Shown piece by piece: positions 1 through 8,689 of a stretch of DNA of 64,000 bases. The DNA is taken from contig JAFGFU010000008.1 in NCBI GenBank assembly GCA_016930915.1, positions 29,561-93,560 of the forward strand. Direction: 5' to 3'. The stretch comes from Campylobacterales bacterium. Lineage in GTDB: Bacteria; Campylobacterota; Campylobacteria; Campylobacterales; Sulfurospirillaceae. Position numbers and translations under genes: made by a program. The notes below the pieces were generated by a model. The model made no database searches. It saw only the letters and a program-made list of their open reading frames with translations, and was not told where the DNA came from. Numbering within the stretch: the stretch's first letter is position 1; every line of letters begins with the position of its first letter.

Positions 1-280
1 TCTCACCATACATCTGCTCATAAAGATTGGTTAAAAGCGCAACGCTAGGATAAAAGTTCGTGTACTGCCATGCGTGAGAATCGCCACAATGCACTTCACC
101 AGGATTAATAATGCGTGTAGAATACGAATAGGCTAAAGAAGCCTTGTGCGCACGAATAGACTTAAACATGCCATCATGCGTAAGTCCAATCGTGTACGTA
201 TCATGAAAATGGTTGCTAAACTGTCCATTTGAGTTTGTAATGTTTTCAAAAATAGTATCACGTAAAAGAGAAGCTTTCAT
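1..280 (-). CDS. AraC-family regulator, N-terminal part (cut by window edge)
   Basis: The first 93 residues of a protein whose 3' end lies outside the window. The start is the ATG at 278-280. The segment looks like the cupin-type sensor half of AraC-family regulators: HFHDTYTIGL at residues 24-33 and NPGEVHCG at 59-66 match the usual histidine-bearing first strand and the P-G-E-x-H turn. The helix-turn-helix half would lie beyond the edge and is not seen. In known members this domain binds a small ligand and the C-terminal domain binds DNA as an activator. The target is unknown. A dispersed palindrome (300-311) sits just upstream. Confidence 0.75.
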   Translation of the reverse strand, partial: MKASLLRDTIFENITNSNGQFSNHFHDTYTIGLTHDGMFKSIRAHKASLAYSYSTRIINPGEVHCGDSHAWQYTNFYPSVALLTNLYEQMYGE

Positions 281-331
281 GGCATCAGTCTAACACAACT
301 TTACATGTAAAAATAGTACAAAATTGCGCTT

Positions 332-730
332 TTAATAGCGTGTAAATTTGACCGCTTGCGCTTTGGCTTCAATGCCACTCCAACGATTGTAAGAGACACC
401 AACTTTTTCATACCGCACGAAAATAAGCGCATCAGCTCCTTTTTTCAAGCCTTCTTCTTTGAGTTTGGCTTCAGCTTCTTCTTTGGTGGGTTCTTTGCCC
501 CATGGATTGAGTTTAGTGAGACTGACTTCTATTTCACCTAAACTGGTGTACGGGCGGTCTGTGATGTCAAGCTCGTACATTAACAAAGGATTAGCAGGCG
601 CTATTTTCATCTCTTTCACCACTGCTACTGTTGGTTCTGGCGCTTTTTGACTCCAAAATGTATAATTAAAACTCATGCTACATCCTGAAAAAAGAGCAAC
701 AAAAAGAATAAGAGGTAGTGTGTGTTTCAT
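332..730 (-). CDS. small lipoprotein, function unknown
   Basis: 132 residues. The N-terminus is a short hydrophobic stretch ending in LFSGC, so Cys17 is a likely lipid-modified residue and the protein probably sits in a membrane facing the periplasm. The mature part has a segment (DITDRPYTSLGEIEV, then LKKGADALIFV) that faintly recalls the small YbjQ-like fold, in which a helix is followed by G-A-D-A-hydrophobic. That comparison is weak. The gene points the same way as the AraC-type gene downstream, with about 50 bases between them holding a dispersed palindrome. No function is assigned. Confidence 0.7.
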   Translation of the reverse strand: MKHTLPLILFVALFSGCSMSFNYTFWSQKAPEPTVAVVKEMKIAPANPLLMYELDITDRPYTSLGEIEVSLTKLNPWGKEPTKEEAEAKLKEEGLKKGADALIFVRYEKVGVSYNRWSGIEAKAQAVKFTRY

Positions 731-795
731 CCAAAAACTCCTTTAAAAGAAAGGCAAAGTGTACCATTTTTAACATTACATGTAAAAATTTGCTC

Positions 796-801
796 TATAA
801 T
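796..801 (+). promoter_or_regulatory. candidate -10 box for the AMMECR1/MEMO pair
   Basis: TATAAT 22 bases before the ATG at 823, preceded by a TTACATGTAAA palindrome that covers the -35 area. No clear -35 hexamer is seen, which is common in Campylobacterota sigma70 promoters. Confidence 0.5.
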
Positions 802-822
802 ACCTTAGACGAAGGAGGCAAG

Positions 823-1365
823 ATGAAAAATGTAATCCTAAGCATCGCAAAACAAGCCATTAGTGATGGTTTAAACCATACATCAACCCTTGATAGGGCG
901 CTATTGTTAGAACGCTACCCTGAATTTTCTAAGCAAAAAGCTACCTTTGTTACCCTCACACTGCATGGAGAACTTCGTGGATGCATTGGCTCGTTGATTG
1001 CCCATCGCTCCTTACTTCACGACCTGATTCATAATGCCAAAGCAGCTGCTTTTGATGACCCACGCTTTCATCCTTTAAGTGCGGAAGAGTTTTTACATGT
1101 AAAGATAGAAGTCTCCCTTTTAAGTGAGCCTGAAGTAATTGAATACAGTACAACTGAAGATTTAAAGTCGAAAATCATTATAGGAAGTGATGGTATTATT
1201 TTAGAGTATGGAGCCCACAAAGCCACTTTTTTACCTCAAGTATGGGAACAATTACCCACGTTTGAGCACTTTTTTTCTCATCTATGCTACAAAGCGGGAA
1301 TGGACTCAGATTGTTTAGATTTGCACCCAAAAATTTCACGATACAGGGTTGAAAAAATAGCGTAA
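823..1365 (+). CDS. AMMECR1 domain protein (AmmeMemoRadiSam system protein A)
   Basis: 180 residues from the ATG at 823, chosen over a longer reading frame from 718 because GAAGGAGG lies at 811-818, eight bases or fewer upstream, and the family begins here. The family hallmark LRGCIGS is at residues 51-57, followed by a conserved D-D-P-R-F segment and VKIEVSLLS. The protein belongs to the AMMECR1 family, found in all domains of life, whose biochemical activity is not established. In bacteria it is usually encoded with a MEMO-like protein and a radical SAM enzyme. Here the MEMO-like gene follows after about 30 bases, but no radical SAM gene is present. A dispersed palindrome inside the gene (1092-1103) encodes L-H-V-K. 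Confidence 0.9.
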   Translation: MKNVILSIAKQAISDGLNHTSTLDRALLLERYPEFSKQKATFVTLTLHGELRGCIGSLIAHRSLLHDLIHNAKAAAFDDPRFHPLSAEEFLHVKIEVSLLSEPEVIEYSTTEDLKSKIIIGSDGIILEYGAHKATFLPQVWEQLPTFEHFFSHLCYKAGMDSDCLDLHPKISRYRVEKIA

Positions 1366-1394
1366 GCTTTACATGTAAAAGGAGAACATAGTGG

Positions 1395-2186
1395 ATGAAA
1401 ACACGAAAATCTGCTGTAGCTGGCATGTTTTATCCAGAAAGGTGCCACGATATAAAAGCCTTTATCACGCACTTTGAAAGTCAAATCAAAGGGCCAACGT
1501 GTACGATTGCACCCAAAGCGCTCATTGTCCCTCATGCAGGGTACATTTACAGCGGTTACACTGCCAACCTTGCTTACCACTACACCGCTTCCAAACGCTC
1601 GGATATTCAGTGTGTAGTCGTTATAGGACCAAGTCATCGTGTCTATCTTGAAGGGGCTTCCATTGCCTTGTACGATACCTATCACACGCCTTGTGGGGAG
1701 ATTAGCATTGACCTTGCGTTTTCACATATGCTTGAAAAACAGTTTTCTTTTCTTCGCTTTCATCCCACTGCCCATGAAGAGCACTCCACTGAAGTACAAA
1801 TGCCTTTCATTCGTCACTACTTTAAAGAGGCTATGGTGGTTGAAATTGTCTATGGCGACATCACTGCTAAAGAACTCTCTGACGTGATGGATACTGTGCT
1901 CACAGAAGAGAACACTCTGCTGGTGGTGAGTACTGATTTGAGTCATTTTCATAGCGAAGAAGAGGCAAATGAACTCGATAATATCTGCATTCAAGCCATC
2001 CAAAATCTCGACATTCACGCCCTCTCAAACGGATGTGAAGCCTGTGGTATTTTAGGAATTAAAGCGCTGGTACACGTAGCAGAAAAACATCACTTAAAAC
2101 CCCACTTTTTAGACTACCGCACCAGCTTTGCGCACACCAAAGATGCAAGTCGAGTTGTGGGATATACGTCGTTTGTGTTGGGGTAA
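1395..2186 (+). CDS. MEMO-like protein (AmmeMemoRadiSam system protein B)
   Basis: 263 residues, close to the usual length of the MEMO1 family, which has the fold of extradiol dioxygenases. Residues at the positions of the metal/active-site pocket can be picked out: His47 in VPHAGYIYSG, His81 in IGPSHRV, and Asp181/His184 in STDLSHFH. The human protein binds metal and has been linked to signalling and redox. The bacterial role is unknown. The gene lies about 30 bases downstream of the AMMECR1 gene on the same strand and is surely part of the same transcript. A dispersed palindrome (1368-1379) fills the gap between the two, and another follows the stop codon. Confidence 0.9.
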   Translation: MKTRKSAVAGMFYPERCHDIKAFITHFESQIKGPTCTIAPKALIVPHAGYIYSGYTANLAYHYTASKRSDIQCVVVIGPSHRVYLEGASIALYDTYHTPCGEISIDLAFSHMLEKQFSFLRFHPTAHEEHSTEVQMPFIRHYFKEAMVVEIVYGDITAKELSDVMDTVLTEENTLLVVSTDLSHFHSEEEANELDNICIQAIQNLDIHALSNGCEACGILGIKALVHVAEKHHLKPHFLDYRTSFAHTKDASRVVGYTSFVLG

Positions 2187-2206
2187 CTCTTTACATGTAA
2201 CTATAC

Positions 2207-2899
2207 TTACTCAATCTTCATATACCCCAAATCGCTTTGATTGCGTAGGCGTTTTTCAATGCTCTCGTAGTAAGAAGGGGCAAGAGAGGGAATATTTAAA
2301 ATGGCTTCAAGGGTTTTAGGGTGCAAGAGAGGCTCTTTAAATGCCTCGTTCGCCTCCAAAATCGAGATGGCTTTACCTTCACCTCGTCTGACACTCACTT
2401 TATCGTTTTGCTGTATCTCACCTTCACACAAAACCGTGTAGTACCAACCGCTCAAACCACTCGTGAAAATTTCGTGGGTAAAGGTAGGATGATTCCATCG
2501 GCGTGAGATTTTCCAGCAAGGTTTTCGAGGTTGAGAAACCTGTAAAATAGCAGAACCAATGGTGTGAATATCGCCCAACATCACACTCTTCTCGTGTAAA
2601 CCGCTTAGGGTTAGATTTTCTCCCAAAGCACCATAAGACAAAGAGGGAAGGGCTAAAAACTCTGACCAATGCGTATAGTTTTCATAACTGTTGGCAAAGA
2701 GGGCTTTATGAATACCGCCATGATGAAGCTTATCAGCGACTTCATCACCCTCCAAGCCCAAAACACCCACACGTACTTTTCCCTCACACGCTTCTTTCCA
2801 AAAACCACTCTGCCACGCTTTTTCGAAAAAAGTTGTTTGGGTACTATCCCCATAGTGTTGCACACGCCCTGCTTGCACAGAGATAACCTTCGCTTCCAT
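2207..2899 (-). CDS. MOSC domain protein, YiiM type
   Basis: 230 residues. Contains the MOSC core: GDEVADKLHHGG at residues 51-62, GENLTLSGL near 93-101, and SQPRKPCWK with the conserved cysteine at 128. The extra C-terminal part is the 3-alpha segment typical of YiiM-like members. MOSC proteins bind molybdenum cofactor or pass sulfur to it; YiiM-type proteins are linked to detoxification of N-hydroxylated compounds. The gene converges on the MEMO-like gene and stands alone. Two dispersed palindromes (2928-2939 and 2975-2986) separate it from the selenium operon. Confidence 0.85.
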   Translation of the reverse strand: MEAKVISVQAGRVQHYGDSTQTTFFEKAWQSGFWKEACEGKVRVGVLGLEGDEVADKLHHGGIHKALFANSYENYTHWSEFLALPSLSYGALGENLTLSGLHEKSVMLGDIHTIGSAILQVSQPRKPCWKISRRWNHPTFTHEIFTSGLSGWYYTVLCEGEIQQNDKVSVRRGEGKAISILEANEAFKEPLLHPKTLEAILNIPSLAPSYYESIEKRLRNQSDLGYMKIE

Positions 2900-2997
2900 G
2901 TACGCTCCTCAAATGTCAACGGGTTATTTTACATGTAAAGAAGTGGTTCATGCCATGATACACATCATGTGTTTTTTACATGTAAAGCACTTAAGCC

Positions 2998-3216
2998 TCA
3001 CGAAATGCTTTTAAATTCGTACTCTATGCGGTGTTCATCCAAGCATCGCATCGCCATTTCCATTGCTTCGCCCTCGATGTAAACTGCCATACCACAATCA
3101 CTGGAAAACTCTCTGGGTGTAGGAACTAATGAGACCTTGTACGCTTCCATCTCTTTTAAAAGTTCCTGGGCGTACAATGCGCTCGAAGTGGTAAAAAGAA
3201 GAAAATAGCCTCTCAT
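2998..3216 (-). CDS. DUF3343 protein, putative Se/S carrier
   Basis: 72 residues from the ATG at 3214-3216; a longer in-frame extension is unlikely because this ATG overlaps the stop of the preceding gene as ATGA. It matches the DUF3343 family of small proteins described as selenium/sulfur carriers, with the family cysteine at residue 41 in SSDCGMAV. In other bacteria DUF3343 genes travel with cysteine desulfurase-like, YedF/TusA-like and YedE-like genes in selenium utilisation loci, and that is the exact company here. It is the last gene of the operon. The role as a Se or S carrier is inferred from family and neighbours. Confidence 0.85.
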   Translation of the reverse strand: MRGYFLLFTTSSALYAQELLKEMEAYKVSLVPTPREFSSDCGMAVYIEGEAMEMAMRCLDEHRIEYEFKSIS

Positions 3217-4355
3217 TGTGCTATCTCCCGCATCGCCCAAATAACCCGTTCTATCTCTTCATCGGTGGTGAAAAAAGAGGGTGAAAAGCGAATGGTTCCA
3301 CCATGAGGCAGTGTCCCGATACTTTTATGCGTTGCAGGTGAGCAGTGCAAACCCACTCTGGTTAAAATGCCATACTGGTTATTGAGCGTTTGGGCGACAC
3401 GTGAGAGGCTCTCATTTTTAGGATACCATGACAAAACGCCCGTGGTGGCATACGCTTCATGTACATCGCACACGACTATGGAATCTAAAGTTTTCAGTGC
3501 GTCTTTCAGCTGTGTTCTATGACGTATCTCATGGGCATACATCGCCTCATACCCGATACTCTCACGCCATTTAAGTGCGGCTAAAAGTCCCGCAATGGCT
3601 GGCATATTGGGCGTTCCACTTTCATATTTGTCAGGGAGTAATGCTGGCTGTATCTCCTCTTCGCTTCTGCTCCCCGTGCCTCCTTGCATGAAACTCTCTA
3701 GTACATCCATGCGTGAAGAAAGCGAAAAAAAACCAAGTCCCATAGGACCATAAAGTCCTTTGTGCGCCGAAGCACAGAGTATATCAATGCCCTCTTTTTC
3801 CATATCTATCTCCACCAACCCCGCACTTTGAGAAGCATCGACTAGCAGATACGCCCCTGATTCCTTCGCTAACGTGGCAAAAAAATCCAAAGGCATTAGC
3901 GCACCCGTGACATTGTTGCCATGCACACAAGCAATGAGTTTAACCCCATGTGCTAAAGCTTTGGCAGCTTTGGTGTCGAGTTTACATGTAATATCTGAGG
4001 GAATGAAACGAAGCTGAATACCTCTGGTTTTCTCCAACATACGAAGAGGGCGCATCAAGGCATTGTGTTCAAGGGAGGTGGTTAAGACCACATCTCCCTC
4101 TTTTAAGAGCCCGTACAGACACGTGTTGATTGCCATGGTTGCATTCATGGTAAAAAAAGTGCGCAAAAAATCCTTTTGCCCAATCAGCTTTGAGAGCGCT
4201 TTGCGACACTGAAACATAATGTTTGCCGATTCGATGGAAAGGGTGTGTGCACTGCGCCCTGGATTGGCTCCTACCTGCGTCATAAAAGAGACCATCGCCT
4301 CTGTCACACACGAAGGCTTCGGAAAGGTAGTAGCTGCGTTATCGAGGTAAATCAT
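3213..4355 (-). CDS. cysteine desulfurase-like PLP enzyme of a selenium locus
   Basis: 380 residues, class V aminotransferase fold. YLDNAATTFPKP opens the protein, DASQSAG (173-179) holds the Asp that pairs with the PLP pyridine, SAHKG places the PLP lysine at 199, and GLHCSP gives the catalytic cysteine at 338. This is the architecture of cysteine desulfurases/selenocysteine lyases. Proteins of this subgroup occur in selenium loci with YedF and DUF3343 rather than in Fe-S assembly operons. It overlaps both neighbours by ATGA junctions, so translation is probably coupled. Likely role: mobilising S or Se from cysteine or selenocysteine for the TusA-like carrier. A palindrome at 3981-3991 encodes I-T-C-K. 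Confidence 0.88.
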   Translation of the reverse strand: MIYLDNAATTFPKPSCVTEAMVSFMTQVGANPGRSAHTLSIESANIMFQCRKALSKLIGQKDFLRTFFTMNATMAINTCLYGLLKEGDVVLTTSLEHNALMRPLRMLEKTRGIQLRFIPSDITCKLDTKAAKALAHGVKLIACVHGNNVTGALMPLDFFATLAKESGAYLLVDASQSAGLVEIDMEKEGIDILCASAHKGLYGPMGLGFFSLSSRMDVLESFMQGGTGSRSEEEIQPALLPDKYESGTPNMPAIAGLLAALKWRESIGYEAMYAHEIRHRTQLKDALKTLDSIVVCDVHEAYATTGVLSWYPKNESLSRVAQTLNNQYGILTRVGLHCSPATHKSIGTLPHGGTIRFSPSFFTTDEEIERVIWAMREIAQ

Positions 4356-4564
4356 TGGGCGTTTAATGTAAACTCTGTTGTACCATCATCCAATGTTTTG
4401 ACATCCACGCTGTAGTTAGCATTACGTGCAAAACGGGTCACATTCTCTGTTGCAGTACCGCAATCGGCTAAGACTTTGAGGCTTTTTACCCCTCTATCCA
4501 TTGCTTGTTTCACTTCTAAAACGGGGGAAGGGCATGAGAGCCCTCGTACATCAATAGTTTCCAT
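4352..4564 (-). CDS. fdhU: TusA/SirA-family sulfur (selenium) carrier, FdhU-like
   Basis: 70 residues with the family motif RGLSCPSP, placing the reactive cysteine at position 11, followed by a small alpha/beta sandwich. The length is complete for the TusA/YedF family. The gene lies three bases after the YedE-like transporter gene and overlaps the next gene by ATGA. In Campylobacter jejuni the same pair, fdhT (YedE-like) and fdhU (TusA-like), is needed for selenium-dependent formate dehydrogenase. That role is proposed here by family and gene order. It could instead serve general sulfur relay. Confidence 0.85.
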   Translation of the reverse strand: METIDVRGLSCPSPVLEVKQAMDRGVKSLKVLADCGTATENVTRFARNANYSVDVKTLDDGTTEFTLNAQ

Positions 4565-4567
4565 AAC

Positions 4568-5632
4568 TTATCTCCTCTCTTTGGCAAAAACGCCTAAAAC
4601 GATACAAAAAATCAATCCCGCAAAAACCATAAACGGCGCATTTGCACCAATCCCAGCAGGTGAGCTTGCGAGAGCAAAATTGTGCGCAACACCCGCACCC
4701 ACTAGAAGTCCCATGATGAAAACACCCGCATCACTATCACCTTCACCGCTCAAAACCAACTGGCGACCAGGACAACCTCCCACCAAAGTCAATGCTAAAC
4801 CTGAGAGTACCATGCCTAAAAAGTTCCATAAAGCATCGTTATGTGCAATCGGCTGTTTCTCAAATCCCGCATGAAACTGACCCAAAAGCATATTGGTGAT
4901 AAATGCGAAGAGAACGAATGCGACTAAGCCTTGTAAGATGTGTGTCTCTTTTAGAAGTACCGTATCACGAACGGCTGCAATCGTACAAAAACGGCTCTTT
5001 TGAAACACAAATCCCAATAACAGCCCAACGCCTAGTGAAATCATTAAAGGAGCGTACATTGAGCCTGGTCCTTTGGTAGAGAATTTCACCGGAGTCGCTT
5101 CGCCATACATTCCCCACAACAATAAAGCTAAAAGTATGACACCAAACAGAGGCATCATGTAGCCAACCAACGGATGCGCAGGGCGGTTACGTCCAAGAGA
5201 GAACCCTTTTTTGAAAAAATAAATGCCCATCAAAATACCCACAATCAACCCCGCAAGTCCAGCCAATGCTGTCCAATCACCCGCAGAGAGACGTAAAAAC
5301 ATACGCCACGGACATCCTAGAAAGACTAAAGCGCCTATCATTGCAAAAACACCTAAGAAAAAACGAGCCAAAGGCGCAGAACCCGCACGAGGCTTAAACT
5401 CTTTAAACAAAAAGGAAGAGACAAACGCCCCCAAAATAAGCCCGATAATTTCAGGACGAATGTACTGCACAATCGCCGCACTGTGAAATCCAAGCGCACC
5501 TGAAATATCTCTCAAGAAACACGCCGCACACATACCCATATTGCCTGGGTTGCCAAACTTTGCCAATAAGGGTGCGGCAACACCAAAAATGACTCCAGCC
5601 ACAATGGGCCAATACGCCAATTTTTTAACCAT
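4568..5632 (-). CDS. fdhT: YeeE/YedE-family membrane transporter, FdhT-like
   Basis: 354 residues, very hydrophobic, with about ten membrane segments. It shows the paired cysteine motifs of the family: CAACFLRD near residue 34, GCPWRMFL, KSRFC and GGCPGRQLV in the second half. The two halves look like a duplicated YeeE unit. YedE/FdhT members are proposed importers of selenium or sulfur species. It is the first gene of the four-gene operon. Upstream, 5647-5663 holds a small inverted repeat (AATGT, 7 bases, ACATT) close to the start codon that could be an operator. Substrate is inferred, not shown. Confidence 0.85.
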   Translation of the reverse strand: MVKKLAYWPIVAGVIFGVAAPLLAKFGNPGNMGMCAACFLRDISGALGFHSAAIVQYIRPEIIGLILGAFVSSFLFKEFKPRAGSAPLARFFLGVFAMIGALVFLGCPWRMFLRLSAGDWTALAGLAGLIVGILMGIYFFKKGFSLGRNRPAHPLVGYMMPLFGVILLALLLWGMYGEATPVKFSTKGPGSMYAPLMISLGVGLLLGFVFQKSRFCTIAAVRDTVLLKETHILQGLVAFVLFAFITNMLLGQFHAGFEKQPIAHNDALWNFLGMVLSGLALTLVGGCPGRQLVLSGEGDSDAGVFIMGLLVGAGVAHNFALASSPAGIGANAPFMVFAGLIFCIVLGVFAKERR

Positions 5633-5801
5633 ACCAAAAACCTTGAAATGTGAATTTTACATTGAAGTAATAACGTTTGCTAAACCTTAGCACTTTTGTT
5701 GCATTTATTAAGAGGGGTATCTTATACTCTTTTTGCTGATTAAACATTAAAAGATGTGACGTTTTTACGTTTTACATGTAAAGCATACCTGAGGGTATAC
5801 T

Positions 5802-7103
5802 TTACGAAAAAGAGCGATGTTCCAGCTTTTTTGTCTCTTTAAGAAGAAAAAAACTACGCCCCAGACTAAAGAGAATAAACGCCAACCACAAACCGTGATT
5901 ATCAAAGTAGGGAATAAAACTAAAATAGGCAACCATAAAAATCAAAAGGGAGAAAACCATCGAATCTCGCACGGGTTTTGTGTACGTTGCACCCGTAAAA
6001 ATACCATAGTACACCAGTCCAATCCCCACACAAAAAGGGAAAATCGCCAGCCAAAGGGTATACTCCAAACAGAGTGTTTGTATGGTTGCGATATCTGTAA
6101 AAAGTGCAATCATAGGCTTTTCAAAAAGAACAATAATCAAAGCCACTAGCACACTTAATCCAAAAACCATCACATTAGAAATCCGAAATACCTCATGGTA
6201 CTGCTCTTTGTTTTTAGCTCCCACCGCACGCCCTGCAAAGATGCTTGAAGCATTGGCAAGTCCATCAAACAGATAAGAGATAATGTACTGGATTTGAAAT
6301 AAAATGGCATTCGCCGCTAAAATCTCCACCCCAAAACGATTGCCTCGTGCAACGAACATATTGGTCATGGCTAACAAACAGACGGTGCGAATCATCAAGT
6401 CGCCATTGACACTCATAATTTTTTTAAGTTCACCTTTGTGTAACAGCTCGTCCCTAAAATAGAGAATACGTTTAAACGTGATGATTTTTGAGATAAACCA
6501 AAGCCCTAAGATAAAACCGTACCCCTGTGCAATGAGGGTTGCATACGCCACACCCGCTACCCCAAAATCCCAATAAAAAACAAACACCACATCCAAAATG
6601 ATGTTGATGACATTGGTTGAAATCTGAAGCCACATCGTCTCTTTAATGCGCTTTTGCCCCATAATCCAACCCAAATTGACATAGCCAACTAAAACAAACG
6701 GCGCACCCCAAATCAAAATCTCAAAATAACTCTGTGTACTCTGCAACACCTTAGCTTCAGGTGCGTAAATGGCAAAAGCACCTTGTAAAATCGGCTGATG
6801 CAACGCAATAAAAACAATACTAATACACAGTGCAATAAAAAGCGGTCTAAAGTAGGCAAAATAGACCTGTTTTTCACTTTGAGACCCCAAAGCTTGCGCC
6901 GAAAACCCCGAGGTTCCAACCCTTAAAAATCCAAACAACCAATAGAGCGTATTCAAAATCGCCGTACCAATGGCAACACCTCCGACAAACGCAGGCTCAC
7001 CCAAACGCCCAATGACCGCCGTATCCACCGCACCTAAAAGCGGTTGTGTCACCGTAGAGATGACAAAGGGAATCGCAATACTTAAATACTCTTTATAACC
7101 CAC
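5802..7103 (-). CDS. MATE-family multidrug/metabolite exporter
   Basis: 433 residues, about 12 membrane segments, two similar halves. The opening SIAIPFVISTVTQPLLGAVD is typical of the DinF-like branch of MATE proteins, which export organic cations or metabolites against Na+ or H+ gradients. The start is a GTG at 7101-7103 with AAGG upstream. Only nine bases separate it from the stop of the nickel-transporter ATPase gene, so it is probably the last gene of that transcript. Whether it has any part in metal handling is unknown; the link is position only. Confidence 0.88.
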   Translation of the reverse strand: MGYKEYLSIAIPFVISTVTQPLLGAVDTAVIGRLGEPAFVGGVAIGTAILNTLYWLFGFLRVGTSGFSAQALGSQSEKQVYFAYFRPLFIALCISIVFIALHQPILQGAFAIYAPEAKVLQSTQSYFEILIWGAPFVLVGYVNLGWIMGQKRIKETMWLQISTNVINIILDVVFVFYWDFGVAGVAYATLIAQGYGFILGLWFISKIITFKRILYFRDELLHKGELKKIMSVNGDLMIRTVCLLAMTNMFVARGNRFGVEILAANAILFQIQYIISYLFDGLANASSIFAGRAVGAKNKEQYHEVFRISNVMVFGLSVLVALIIVLFEKPMIALFTDIATIQTLCLEYTLWLAIFPFCVGIGLVYYGIFTGATYTKPVRDSMVFSLLIFMVAYFSFIPYFDNHGLWLAFILFSLGRSFFLLKETKKLEHRSFS

Positions 7104-7112
7104 AGAAAAACC

Positions 7113-7877
7113 TTAACAAAAATTGGGAATTTCAAGCGCTTCAACAGCCCCTAAAAGACTTTTGGAGTAGGGGTGTGAAATATGCTTTAAGTCTTCGATT
7201 TTATCGACACTTTCAACGCATTCACCCTCTTTAAAAAAGATGACCCTATCGCACAGATAGGTCACACACATCACATCGTGCGTGATGAAAAGATAAGAGA
7301 GGTTATGTTTCTCTTTAAGCGCTTTTAAAAGCTCCAAAATCTGCAACTGCACCGAAACATCCAGTGAACTCACCGCTTCATCCAGCAAAATAAACTTAGG
7401 CTTTGTCGCAATCGCTCGTGCAATGCAGACCCTTTGAAGCTGACCACCACTGAGTTCATGCGCATAACGCTCCAAAAAAGTCTCATTCAGCCCCACTTCT
7501 TCAAGGAGTGAGAGGATGTAAGCACGTTTTTCTTTGGCACATGCGATGCTTTTTCCAAGTGCTTCTGCGATGACCTCTTTGATGCGAAAGCGAGGATTGA
7601 TGGAGCTGGTGTAGTCTTGAAAAACCACACTCATCTCTTTTTCATACGCTCTTTTGTCGCTTTTTCCCTCAAAAGAGATGGTGCCCTCATCGGCTTTTTC
7701 AATCCCTAAAATAATCTTGCCTAGCGTACTTTTGCCACTGCCAGACTCACCAATGAGTCCAACGCATTCGCCCCTTTTTACATGTAAAGAGACCCCTTTT
7801 AAAACCGCTTTATGCCTCTTTTTAAAAAGACCTTGCGATTCATGGTACCCTTTTACAATGCCCTTTGCTTCTAACAT
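7113..7877 (-). CDS. nikE: nickel/peptide ABC transporter ATPase (NikE-like)
   Basis: 254 residues from the ATG at 7875-7877, which has AAGGAGTG upstream; a longer frame from 7895 is less likely. Walker A GESGSGKST, signature LSGGQLQR and Walker B ILLDEAVSSLD are all intact. The family is the second ATPase of Dpp/Nik-type importers. It overlaps the NikD-like gene by seven bases. With NikA, B, C and D upstream it completes a five-gene importer, named nikZYXWV in Campylobacter. Palindrome 7777-7788 is read as L-H-V-K in a loop before the Walker A strand. Confidence 0.9.
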   Translation of the reverse strand: MLEAKGIVKGYHESQGLFKKRHKAVLKGVSLHVKRGECVGLIGESGSGKSTLGKIILGIEKADEGTISFEGKSDKRAYEKEMSVVFQDYTSSINPRFRIKEVIAEALGKSIACAKEKRAYILSLLEEVGLNETFLERYAHELSGGQLQRVCIARAIATKPKFILLDEAVSSLDVSVQLQILELLKALKEKHNLSYLFITHDVMCVTYLCDRVIFFKEGECVESVDKIEDLKHISHPYSKSLLGAVEALEIPNFC

Positions 7878-8689
7878 GAGCACTCCTTCACACATCTTTG
7901 AAACGCCTCAATGAGCTTCAAACGTGTGGAGATAAGCTCTTTGGTCGGTGCTTCTTTGGGAGAAAAGATAATCTCCTGCGCACGCCCGCTCTCGACAATT
8001 TTTCCTTGATGCATCACCATCATGGTATCGGATATCTGACTTAAAATACTCAAATCATGCGAGATAAAAAGCATACTCGTCTGATAGAGTTCTCGCACTT
8101 TTTTCAGCTCACGAATCACCTCGACTTGATTAACCACATCTATCGCCGTGGTTGGCTCATCGGCAATAATCACCGAGGGATTTAAGGCAATGCAAAGCGC
8201 TATCATCATGCGTTGCAACATGCCACCACTGAGCTGATGCGGATACTTCTTCAAAATCGCTTCACCCTCATGCAAATTCATCTTTTCAAACGCCTCTAAA
8301 ATAAGTCTCAAAAGTTCTTTTTTATTCTTTACATGTAAATGCGTTTGCAAGGTTTCTAAGAGTTGATTTTCCATGCTAAAAAGGGGATTAAACGCTGTCA
8401 TGGGATTTTGAATGACCATGCATATCTCTTTACCCCGAATCAAGCTCTTCTCTTTTTCGAACATGGTTAAAATATTTTTGCCATGAAACAGCACTTCGCC
8501 CTCTAGGTGAAAGTTGGCATCCAGCAATCCCATAACTGCTTTACATGTAAGACTTTTTCCACTGCCAGACTCCCCTAAAATGCCTAAACAATGATTTTTT
8601 TCTAGGTTAAAAGTAACATCGCTCACCAAAGGGTGTAAGCCCTTTTTCGTGCGCACACTCACACACAGGTTTTTTACTTCGAGTATCAT
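7871..8689 (-). CDS. nikD: nickel/peptide ABC transporter ATPase (NikD-like)
   Basis: 272 residues. Walker A GESGSGKSLT, signature LSGGMLQRMM and Walker B VIIADEPTTAID are intact. It is the first ATPase of the Nik/Dpp-type importer and overlaps the permease gene upstream by four bases. Two dispersed palindromes lie within it: 8328-8339 read as L-H-V-K, and 8540-8550 read as L-T-C-K directly after the Walker A segment (GKSLTCKAV), so the palindrome tolerates a place close to the ATP site. Confidence 0.9.
   Translation of the reverse strand: MILEVKNLCVSVRTKKGLHPLVSDVTFNLEKNHCLGILGESGSGKSLTCKAVMGLLDANFHLEGEVLFHGKNILTMFEKEKSLIRGKEICMVIQNPMTAFNPLFSMENQLLETLQTHLHVKNKKELLRLILEAFEKMNLHEGEAILKKYPHQLSGGMLQRMMIALCIALNPSVIIADEPTTAIDVVNQVEVIRELKKVRELYQTSMLFISHDLSILSQISDTMMVMHQGKIVESGRAQEIIFSPKEAPTKELISTRLKLIEAFQRCVKECSC

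Noticed and set aside
718..822. N-terminal extension of the AMMECR1 protein
   Set aside because: The longer frame crosses the promoter, a palindrome and the opposite lipoprotein start; the ATG at 823 has GAAGGAGG upstream and matches the family start.
5783..5800. Terminator after the MATE gene
   Set aside because: ATACC-TGAG-GGTAT is only a five-pair stem and has little T run, so it is not listed as a feature.
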